Source: Paraburkholderia bonniea (GTDB lineage Bacteria; Pseudomonadota; Gammaproteobacteria; Burkholderiales; Burkholderiaceae). Taken from it: 64,000 nucleotides of DNA. The DNA is taken from contig NZ_QPEQ01000001.1 of assembly GCF_009455625.1 (NCBI RefSeq), positions 2,666,001-2,730,000 of the forward strand, read 5' to 3'. Every line of letters begins with the position of its first letter. Within the stretch, counting starts at the first letter, position 1. The notes under the pieces were generated by a model. It was not told where the DNA came from. It worked only from the letters and a program-made list of their open reading frames with translations, and did not search any database. The translations under genes were made by a program, and so were the position numbers. This document shows, piece by piece, positions 57,491 to 64,000 of the stretch.

Positions 57491-58169
57491 CCTCGCCCTC
57501 TTCGATCTCGATCACACTTTGATCCCCACCGACAGCGACCACGAATGGGGCCGCTTCATGGTCCGCCACGGACTGGTTGACAGTGAGCGCTTCACCCGCG
57601 ACAACGACCGCTTCTACGCGGATTACCAGGCCGGGCAGCTCGACATTCAGGCGTATCTGGTTTCGACGCTCACGCCACTGGCGCGTTATTCACGCGAACA
57701 GCTCGCCCAATGGCACGCGCAATACATGCAGGACGTGATTCAGCCCGCGCTTCGCCCTGCCGCACTAGATCTGGTGCGCCAGCACCGCAAAGCGGGCGAC
57801 CTGTGCTGCATGGTCACGGCCACCAATGTGTTTGTCACCACACCTATCGCCGCAGCCTTCGGCATAGATCACCTGATCGCCTGCGACGCCGAAACCGTCG
57901 ATGGCGATCCCCGCTCCGCCTATACTGGCCGCCCCGCTGGCATACCGAGCTACCGCGAAGGCAAGATCACCCGCACTGAGGCCTGGCTTGCCTCGCTCGG
58001 CAAAACCTGGGCGGATTTTTCGCGCAGCTATTTCTACAGCGATTCACACAACGACATTGCGCTGCTTGAAAAAGTCACCGACCCGGTAGCGACCAACCCG
58101 GACGCGACGCTTCGCGCTCACGCGCAAGCACGTGGCTGGCGCATCCTCGAACTATTCCAACCGACGTGA
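57483..58169 (+). CDS. HAD-superfamily IB hydrolase (phosphoserine phosphatase-like)
   Basis: A 228-residue phosphatase. Motif I LALFDLDHTLIPTDSDHEWG with the two catalytic Asp, motif II CCMVTATNVF, motif III Lys in GIPSYREGKITR, and motif IV SYFYSDSHNDIALLE match the subfamily IB group that includes SerB-like phosphatases. The substrate is unknown. The ATG lies inside the end of hda, and its TGA overlaps the GTG start of pcnB (GTGA), so the three genes are translationally coupled. Confidence 0.88.
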   Translation: MTNLALFDLDHTLIPTDSDHEWGRFMVRHGLVDSERFTRDNDRFYADYQAGQLDIQAYLVSTLTPLARYSREQLAQWHAQYMQDVIQPALRPAALDLVRQHRKAGDLCCMVTATNVFVTTPIAAAFGIDHLIACDAETVDGDPRSAYTGRPAGIPSYREGKITRTEAWLASLGKTWADFSRSYFYSDSHNDIALLEKVTDPVATNPDATLRAHAQARGWRILELFQPT

Positions 58170-59749
58170 TAAAAAAACTCATTCGCAAGCTGCTCGGACA
58201 GGAGCCCGCTCCCGCCGAAGCAGCCGCATCTGGCGCACGCAACGAGCGCCACGCCACCACGGCTACTCCTTCACCTCCAACCAAATCACGCCGCAAACTA
58301 ACGACACGCCCGCGCGGTAAAAAATCCCGCGATCCGGAAGTGCCCGCGATCATCGCAGCAGAAGTTCATGGCATTGATCCCGCGCTGATTTCTCGCAATG
58401 CGATCCGCGTCACCGATGGGCTGCAGCAAGCCGGACATCGGGCGTTTATCGTCGGCGGGGCAGTCCGTGACCTGTTACTAGGCATCGCCCCGAAAGACTT
58501 CGATGTCGCCACCGATGCCACGCCCGATCAGGTGCAAAAGCTGTTTCGCCGGGCCCGCATCATTGGGCGGCGCTTTCAGATCGTGCACGTGCAGTTTGGC
58601 CAGGACATCATCGAAACCTCGACCTTTCGCGCGCTGGTTGATCCGCCTGCCGCCGATGCCGCGCCCCCACGCCGCCTGAAGCGCGATGAACTCGACCGCC
58701 GCACACACGCAGTTGATGCCAGCGGGCGCGTGCTGCGCGACAACGTCTGGGGCGAGCAGCACGAAGACGCCACGCGGCGCGACTTTACGATCAATGCGAT
58801 GTATTACGACCCGTCCACGCAAACCGTGCTCGATTATCACGACGGGATGGCGGACATGCGGGCGCGTCTGTTGCGCATGATTGGCGACCCCGCCACGCGT
58901 TACCGCGAAGATCCCGTGCGGATGCTGCGGGTGGTGCGCTTTGCCGCCAAGCTAGGTTTCGAGATCGAAGACAGCACCCGTGCGCCTATCCAGAAGATGG
59001 CCGATCTCATCAACAACGTGCCAGCCGCACGCCTGTTCGACGAGATGCTCAAGCTGCTGCTGTCCGGCCATGCGCTGGCGTGCCTGCAACGCTTGCGCAA
59101 GGAAGGCTTGCATCACGGCGTACTGCCCTTGCTTGACGTAGTGCTCGAACAGCCGCATGCCGAAAAATTCATCACGCTGGCGCTGACCAGTACCGACCGG
59201 CGCGTGCGGGCAGGCAAAACCGTCTCACCGGGCTTCCTGTTCGCCACGCTGCTCTGGTACGACGTGCAGCAACGCTGGCAGCAGTACGAAGCGGCTGGCG
59301 AGCATTCGATGCCCGCGCTGCATCGCGCGATGGACAACGTGCTCGACATGCAAACCGAAAAGCTGGCCATCCACAAACGCTTTTCGTCAGATATGCGTGA
59401 GATCTGGGGTCTGCAACAGCGCCTCGAAAAACGCTCAGGCCGCAGCGCGCTCAAGCTGCTGGAACACCCAAGATTTAGAGCGGGGTATGATTTCCTCCTG
59501 TTGCGCTGCGAATCCGGCGAACTCGATGAAGCAACAGGCCAGTGGTGGACTGACTTTATCGACGGCGATGCCACGGCGCGCGAAACCCTGCTGAGCCAGG
59601 GTGAGAAAGACAAGGCACCGCGCAAACGGCGGCGCCGCAGCAGCAGCGCCAGAAGCCGCAAGTCGGGCGAGGCAATGGAAGGCGGCACGAACGCCGGCAA
59701 TCAGGAATCATTCAGCGATGCGAGCCGTAACGGCACGCACGAAGATTGA
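58166..59749 (+). CDS. pcnB: Poly(A) polymerase I
   Basis: A 527-residue class II nucleotidyltransferase. After a basic, disordered N-terminus the core reads AFIVGGAVRDLLLG, APKDFDVATDATP (catalytic DxD), GRRFQIVHVQF, TRRDFTINAMYYD and RYREDPVRMLRVVRFAAKLG. The last 60 residues are Arg/Lys/Ser-rich (KAPRKRRRRSSSARSRKS), which is usual for PcnB rather than for the CCA enzyme. It adds 3' poly(A) tails that speed RNA decay. GTG start with 4-bp overlap to the preceding phosphatase gene. Confidence 0.93.
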   Translation: MIKKLIRKLLGQEPAPAEAAASGARNERHATTATPSPPTKSRRKLTTRPRGKKSRDPEVPAIIAAEVHGIDPALISRNAIRVTDGLQQAGHRAFIVGGAVRDLLLGIAPKDFDVATDATPDQVQKLFRRARIIGRRFQIVHVQFGQDIIETSTFRALVDPPAADAAPPRRLKRDELDRRTHAVDASGRVLRDNVWGEQHEDATRRDFTINAMYYDPSTQTVLDYHDGMADMRARLLRMIGDPATRYREDPVRMLRVVRFAAKLGFEIEDSTRAPIQKMADLINNVPAARLFDEMLKLLLSGHALACLQRLRKEGLHHGVLPLLDVVLEQPHAEKFITLALTSTDRRVRAGKTVSPGFLFATLLWYDVQQRWQQYEAAGEHSMPALHRAMDNVLDMQTEKLAIHKRFSSDMREIWGLQQRLEKRSGRSALKLLEHPRFRAGYDFLLLRCESGELDEATGQWWTDFIDGDATARETLLSQGEKDKAPRKRRRRSSSARSRKSGEAMEGGTNAGNQESFSDASRNGTHED

Positions 59750-59800
59750 CCCGGTTTGCGGCAACAGCCGTCGAATGACCCAGTCGCAGGAAGTTATGCC

Positions 59801-60361
59801 ATGACGGTTGCTTATCTCGGCCTCGGCGCGAATCTCGGTGATGCGCGCCAGACCCTGAAAGACGCGGTAGTGTGCCTTGCCCAGCAACACACACTCACCG
59901 TGCTCGCCAAATCAAGCCTGTATCGCACCGCGCCGATTGATGCCCGTGGTGACGATTTCTACAATTGCGTCGTCAAACTCGACACCGCGCTGCCAGTGCG
60001 CCATCTGCTGGCGCTATGCCACAAGATCGAACATCATTTCGGCCGCGAGCGGCCGTTTCGCAACGCCCCTCGCACACTAGACCTCGACATCCTGCTGTAC
60101 GGTGAGCATTGCATCGACGAGCCCGATCTGATCGTGCCGCATCCACGCCTGAGCGCCCGCGCGTTTGCGCTGGCACCGCTGGTTGAAATCGACGCCACGC
60201 TCACCATTCCACGGCATGGCCGCGCTGAAACCCTGCTCGCGGCTGTCGCCAGCCAGCGTATCGAACGGATGAAGTCCCCCTGCCAGTGCCCAGCGCAAGC
60301 TGGCACATCTGGCTCTGGCGTGGACAGCCAGACCGCCCCCACCAGCGAAAACTGCTCATGA
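59801..60361 (+). CDS. folK: 2-amino-4-hydroxy-6-hydroxymethyldihydropteridine pyrophosphokinase
   Basis: A 186-residue HPPK. VAYLGLGANLGDARQTLKDA, SSLYRTAPID, the signature ERPFRNAPRTLDLDILLYGE and PHPRLSARAFALAPL are diagnostic. It transfers pyrophosphate from ATP to the pterin in folate synthesis. AGGAAG precedes the ATG at 59801; the upstream in-frame start lacks support. The tail of 25 residues is extra. It overlaps the next gene by 4 bp (ATGA). The folate gene pabB/C lies 2 kb away on the other strand. Confidence 0.95.
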   Translation: MTVAYLGLGANLGDARQTLKDAVVCLAQQHTLTVLAKSSLYRTAPIDARGDDFYNCVVKLDTALPVRHLLALCHKIEHHFGRERPFRNAPRTLDLDILLYGEHCIDEPDLIVPHPRLSARAFALAPLVEIDATLTIPRHGRAETLLAAVASQRIERMKSPCQCPAQAGTSGSGVDSQTAPTSENCS

Positions 60362-61035
60362 GCACCCCGCCGCTAACCGTCACTGCACCGTCTTCGCAGC
60401 CTCCGTTTCGCTATATCGCCATCGAAGGGCCCATCGGCGTCGGCAAAACCTCGCTGGCGCAGCGGCTGGCAGAGCGCTGGTCAATGCGCACGCTCTTCGA
60501 GCGGCCCGAAGACAACCCGTTTCTCGAACGCTTTTACCGCGATACCGCGCGCTACGCGCTGCCAGTGCAATTGCATTTCGCGTTGCAGCGCGCACAGCAA
60601 GTCCAGGAGATCGCCGCGCATCTGCCCAGCACAGCGCTTATCACCGACTTCATGATGCAGAAGAACAGTCTCTTCGCACGCCTGACCCTGAGCGAAGACG
60701 AATGGCAGCTGTACCGCATGCTCGCGGCCCGCATCGACACCCCTGCGCCCACGCCCGATCTGGTGGTGTATTTGCAGGCCAGCCCTGAGGTTCTGTTCTC
60801 GCGCATCCAGAAGCGTGCCGTGGCCATGGAGCTGCAAATCTCCGACGCGTACCTGCGCGCCCTATGCGACGCGTACAACACGTTTTTCTATCACTACGAT
60901 CAAGCACCGGTGTTAACCGTTAACGCCGAACATCTGAACCCGCTCGAATCAGAAGCGGACCTGACGCTACTCGCCGAACGGATTCAAACCATGCGCGGCC
61001 GCAAGGAATTTTTCGTCAAGGGCACCTCGCTTTAA
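60358..61035 (+). CDS. Deoxynucleoside kinase (deoxyadenosine/deoxyguanosine type)
   Basis: A 225-residue kinase. P-loop IEGPIGVGKTSLAQRLAERW, FERPEDNPFLERFYRD, and QLHFALQRAQQVQ followed by DFMMQKNSLFARLTL belong to the dNK (dCK/dGK) family. The LID region KRAVAMELQISDAYLRALCD is present. It phosphorylates deoxynucleosides for nucleotide salvage; the base preference cannot be told from sequence. It lies between folK (4-bp overlap) and panB (130 bp), an order conserved in Burkholderiales. Confidence 0.88.
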   Translation: MSTPPLTVTAPSSQPPFRYIAIEGPIGVGKTSLAQRLAERWSMRTLFERPEDNPFLERFYRDTARYALPVQLHFALQRAQQVQEIAAHLPSTALITDFMMQKNSLFARLTLSEDEWQLYRMLAARIDTPAPTPDLVVYLQASPEVLFSRIQKRAVAMELQISDAYLRALCDAYNTFFYHYDQAPVLTVNAEHLNPLESEADLTLLAERIQTMRGRKEFFVKGTSL

Positions 61036-61165
61036 CAGGATCTAACCTGGCCCACTCCAGCCCTCGCCCGCCCCCTTTGATCGCCTGGGGCCCAAGCCTC
61101 ACTCCTTTAATTGCGCAGACCATTCTTGCGGCCTGCGTCTCGCTTCTTTTTCAACGGATTGATCC

Positions 61166-61981
61166 ATGAGTTATCTGCAGGACACAAGCCGCAACGCCAT
61201 TACCGTCCCGAAGCTGCAAGCGATGCACGATGCGGGTGAAAAGATCGCCGTACTAACTTGTTACGACGCGAGCTTTGCCGGGCTACTGGATCGCGCCGGA
61301 GTCGACGTATTGCTGATCGGCGATTCGCTCGGCAACGTGCTGCAAGGCCACGCGACCACCCTGCCAGTCACGCTGGCGGATATCGCGTATCACACCGCTT
61401 GCGTCGCACGAGCGAAGCCAGCCGCGCTCATCGTCGCAGATCTGCCCTTTGGCACCTACGGCACACCGGCTGAGGCGTTCGCCAATGCGGTCACCCTGAT
61501 GCAGGCAGGCGCGCAAATGGTCAAGCTCGAAGGAGGGGAGTGGCTCGCAGATACCGTGCGTTTTCTGATTGAGCGGGCTGTGCCGGTATGCGCTCATATC
61601 GGGCTGACGCCACAGTCCGTGCATGCGTTTGGCGGCTTCAAGGTGCAAGGCAAAACCGATGCAGGCGCAGCCCAGTTGCGCCGCGATGTGCTCGCACTGC
61701 AAGCCGCAGGCGCGCAACTGGTGGTGATTGAGGCGATTCCGACGCTGCTAGCCGCCGAACTCACACAACACCTCAGCATCCCGACCATTGGCATTGGAGC
61801 GGGCGTTAACTGTTCAGGCCAGGTGCTGGTGCTGCACGACATGCTGGGCATTTACCCAGGCAAACGGCCGCGCTTCGTGAAGGATTTTATGCAGGGACGG
61901 CCGGATATTCTGGCCGCCGTTCAGGCCTTCGTGCATGAAGTAAAAGAAGGCGTCTTTCCTGGACCCGAACATACGTTTTGA
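61166..61981 (+). CDS. panB: 3-methyl-2-oxobutanoate hydroxymethyltransferase
   Basis: A 271-residue Pan[72 protein letters not shown] and [20 protein letters not shown] are diagnostic. It makes ketopantoate from alpha-ketoisovalerate and methylene-tetrahydrofolate for pantothenate and CoA. The substrate links it to valine metabolism and the folate gene next door. panC is not adjacent. Confidence 0.96.
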   Translation: MSYLQDTSRNAITVPKLQAMHDAGEKIAVLTCYDASFAGLLDRAGVDVLLIGDSLGNVLQGHATTLPVTLADIAYHTACVARAKPAALIVADLPFGTYGTPAEAFANAVTLMQAGAQMVKLEGGEWLADTVRFLIERAVPVCAHIGLTPQSVHAFGGFKVQGKTDAGAAQLRRDVLALQAAGAQLVVIEAIPTLLAAELTQHLSIPTIGIGAGVNCSGQVLVLHDMLGIYPGKRPRFVKDFMQGRPDILAAVQAFVHEVKEGVFPGPEHTF

Positions 61982-62310
61982 ATTTTTGAATCAATGCCGG
62001 CTTCAATATCTCCGTGCGGCCCGGGTTGCATACGAGGTATTGCAAGAGCAAAGCGAGCCAGACCCGGCATTAGCAGTTTCAGTCAGCCGTCTGAAGCCGC
62101 TTAAAGTCACCGGAAGTCGTCTGAAGCCGCCTGAAAAATGTCTGCTCATTCAAGCTTCGCGTAGCCAGTCAGCTCATGATCTGGCTACGCAGGCGTTCAA
62201 CTGAATGTGCTATCGCTTGGTTCGATGCAGACGAGCCGTTCTGAAACATCCGCCGCGCGCGTTCACACCTATGCCATGTGCGGTGGCCTTGTTGCAGCAA
62301 GGCCACCAGT
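61982..62310. other. panB/pabB intergenic region with hairpins and a short direct repeat
   Basis: No gene is supported in these 329 bp. CGTCTGAAGCCGC occurs twice 30 bp apart (62088-62100 and 62118-62130). A perfect 10-bp inverted repeat GCGTAGCCAG / CTGGCTACGC (62159-62168 and 62181-62190) and another, GGTGGCCTTG / CAAGGCCACC with 6-nt loop (62282-62291 and 62298-62307), lie between the converging genes. Neither has a T tract, so they are weak terminator candidates; the second starts 4 bp after the pab gene stop. Confidence 0.55.
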
Positions 62311-64000
62311 TCAAACCAGACGCGCGGGCATGGCACCGCGCAATGCATTGCTCAGCATCAGCGCTTCGGCGCGCAACACCTCATCACGTGTCAACACACG
62401 CTCAGCCGCGCCGAACACGGCATCGTCCAGCAACACGCCACGCATCACACCGGGTAACACGCCAGACCGCAACGGCGGCGTCCACCAGCGTCCATCCAGC
62501 TTCACAAACACGTTCGAACGGCCACCTTCGGTCAGCTCACCACGTTCATTGAAGAACAGCATGTCGAATGCGCCATGCGCTTCGGCCATACGCCAGGCGG
62601 TATCGTAGGCAGCGCGCCGGGTGGTCTTGTGCTGCAACAAGGCATCGCTGGTCTGCATCGGCTCGAAACCATGATCTGGCGCAAGCATCACGTTCACCTC
62701 TGGCTGTGGCAGAGGTGACAGCACCATGGCCACACATTCAGGGCCGCCGTGCTTGCCCAGCGCGAGACGCAGGCGCTGCGGTGTCAACGCGGGCAGGTTG
62801 GCGAGCACACGATCCAGACACGTTCGCACCTGCGCTTCATCGAAGCTGAAGTTCAGCCACCTGGCGCTGTCAGACAAGCGCGCCAGATGGCGAGACAGAT
62901 GCCGGACGCCATCCTCGCGGCTCGCATACATCGTTTCGAACAACTGAAAGCCCGGATCTGCATCGGTCAAAAAAGAAGCCTTCAATTGACACTCCTGATA
63001 TTCATCAACGGCACGGCTGTCCAGCACGATGCCCGCGCCCACGCCCAAGGTTCCGCAACGCAGGCCGCGCGGGCCAGGAGCCTCCAGGGTCAACGTGCGA
63101 ATCGCCACCGACAGGCAAAAATCGCCGCAACGCGCACCCTCAGCCGGTGCCTCAAGCCAGCCCACGGCACCGGCATACAGCCCGCGCGGCGTCGTTTCCA
63201 GCGCGTCGATTAACTGCATCGTGCGATGTTTCGGCGCGCCGGTAATCGAGCCACACGGAAACAGCGCCCGCAGCACGTCCGCAAACGTCCGGTCAGCTCG
63301 CAAGCGAGCCTGCACCGTCGACGTCATTTGCCATACCGAGGCATAGGCTTCAAGCGAAAAAAGCCCGGCCACCTTGACCGAGCCAATGTCAGCCACACGC
63401 GCCAGATCGTTGCGCAGCAAGTCGACAATCATCACGTTTTCAGCGCGATTTTTCGGGTCGTGCGCGAGAAAATCAGCGGCTTGCTGATCAACTACGGGGT
63501 CGGAAGAACGGCGCGCCGTGCCTTTCATCGGCCGCGCGCTCAGGGTGGCCGCCTGCTTCTGCAAAAACAGTTCAGGCGAACACGACAGCATCCACTGCTC
63601 GCCCGGCAACGCCATCAACGCGCCATAGCGCACCGGCTGACGCACACGCAAGCGCCGGTATAACGCGCAAGGAGCGCCAAACATCTCGAATGCCAGACGG
63701 AAGGTGTAATTCACCTGATAAGCATCGCCCGCGCTCAACGCAGCGTGAATCGCGTCGATGGCCTCGCTAAACTCGCCCGGCGTCACGCTCTCACGCATGC
63801 CTGCTGTGCCCGCTACGGAGGGCGTCAGCGCCCCGTTGTCCTGCTGCGCCAGCCAGGCGTCGACATCAGCACGCGCCAGCTTGTCGCAACGTTCAAACAA
63901 TAAAAAACGCAGCGCGGGCAAGCCGCGCTGCGTTAGTTGACACGAAGGCTGAGGGGGAAGCCCAAGCTGAAGCCGGTAGCCCCATTCGTAATCGGCCAGC
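62311..64000 (-). CDS. pabB: Fused aminodeoxychorismate synthase component I / aminodeoxychorismate lyase (PabB-PabC), 5' end missing
   Basis: The gene runs off the right edge; at least 562 residues are visible and the frame continues to the edge (LADYEWGYRLQLGL). The PabB part has the chorismate-binding motifs YQVNYTFRLAF, RPMKGTARRSSDP, MIVDLLRNDLARVADIGSV, and FPCGSITGAPKHRTMQLI. After about residue 340 of the visible part a fold-type IV PLP domain follows (FQLFETMYASREDGVRHLSR, HKTTRRAAYDTAWR with a possible PLP Lys, GELTEGGRSNVFVKLDGRWW), which is PabC-like. The fused enzyme would make p-aminobenzoate from aminodeoxychorismate for folate, with PabA supplying ammonia. An apparent start at 63921 is only an internal TTG. 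Confidence 0.92.
   Translation of the reverse strand, partial: LADYEWGYRLQLGLPPQPSCQLTQRGLPALRFLLFERCDKLARADVDAWLAQQDNGALTPSVAGTAGMRESVTPGEFSEAIDAIHAALSAGDAYQVNYTFRLAFEMFGAPCALYRRLRVRQPVRYGALMALPGEQWMLSCSPELFLQKQAATLSARPMKGTARRSSDPVVDQQAADFLAHDPKNRAENVMIVDLLRNDLARVADIGSVKVAGLFSLEAYASVWQMTSTVQARLRADRTFADVLRALFPCGSITGAPKHRTMQLIDALETTPRGLYAGAVGWLEAPAEGARCGDFCLSVAIRTLTLEAPGPRGLRCGTLGVGAGIVLDSRAVDEYQECQLKASFLTDADPGFQLFETMYASREDGVRHLSRHLARLSDSARWLNFSFDEAQVRTCLDRVLANLPALTPQRLRLALGKHGGPECVAMVLSPLPQPEVNVMLAPDHGFEPMQTSDALLQHKTTRRAAYDTAWRMAEAHGAFDMLFFNERGELTEGGRSNVFVKLDGRWWTPPLRSGVLPGVMRGVLLDDAVFGAAERVLTRDEVLRAEALMLSNALRGAMPARLV

Noticed and set aside
62207..62608. A plus-strand gene over the end of the pab gene
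   Set aside because: It is an antisense frame of the well-supported PabC-like domain with no motif of its own.

Overview
The window is a 64-kb chromosomal segment of a betaproteobacterium in Burkholderia sensu lato (Burkholderia / Paraburkholderia / Mycetohabitans relatives). The evidence is gene content and order rather than any rRNA: a BpeR/BpeAB-OprB-type RND pump, pgk-pyk-fba-purC-purE-purK-tsaC, recA-recX followed by sucC-sucD-terC-pilA-pglL, mutL-miaA with purM facing them, hda-HAD phosphatase-pcnB-folK-dgk-panB, and a fused pabB/pabC. Most of the DNA is GC-rich with ordinary chromosomal codon use. The main exception is about 47.2-50.2 kb, next to a tRNA gene, which is visibly richer in A+T.

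Layout. 0-9.2 kb: end of a nucleobase permease gene, an RND efflux operon (adaptor, pump, outer-membrane channel) with a divergent TetR regulator and a clear operator, then CoxG-like and DUF427 genes. 9.4-14.5 kb: a secreted protein of unknown role, PBP4-type DacB, a membrane fatty acid hydroxylase/sterol desaturase family protein and a GDSL lipoprotein hydrolase. 14.6-23 kb (minus strand): central carbon metabolism (pgk, pyk, fba), three purine genes and the tRNA t6A synthase tsaC. 23.2-29.5 kb: AzlCD branched-chain amino acid exporter, ilvE, a zinc-finger protein, waaF and small conserved genes. 29.6-33.5 kb: a BepA-like M48 protease, moaC and an M14 carboxypeptidase lipoprotein. 33.8-42.5 kb (minus strand): pilin and O-oligosaccharyltransferase pair, terC, sucCD, recX and recA with a LexA box. 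42.6-46.9 kb: an OmpR-type two-component system and an MFS transporter. 47-50.2 kb: tRNA-Met(CAT), a decayed stretch, one unrecognised protein gene and one ankyrin-repeat gene. 50.2-64 kb: dedA, mutL, miaA, purM, perM-like, hda, the pcnB-folK-dgk-panB run and pabB/C.

How the parts work together. The pump is probably repressed by its divergent TetR protein through an AcrR/TtgR-like operator. The pilin gene sits directly before a PglL-family O-linking transferase, which suggests a glycosylated pilin. PurEK and PurC cover consecutive steps of purine synthesis. AzlCD and ilvE together deal with branched-chain amino acids. recA and recX are a transcriptional pair under a recognisable SOS box.

No CRISPR array, complete insertion sequence or prophage is visible. 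The most interesting material is the A+T-rich pair of genes beside the tRNA, a prepilin with a 45-residue leader, a 38-codon membrane-peptide ORF directly after pglL, four GGTTT-type half-sites spaced exactly 11 bp upstream of ilvE, a long structured leader upstream of sucC, and several short tandem repeats. I did not find strong evidence for a wholly new multi-gene system; the tRNA-linked pair is the best candidate for lineage-specific biology.
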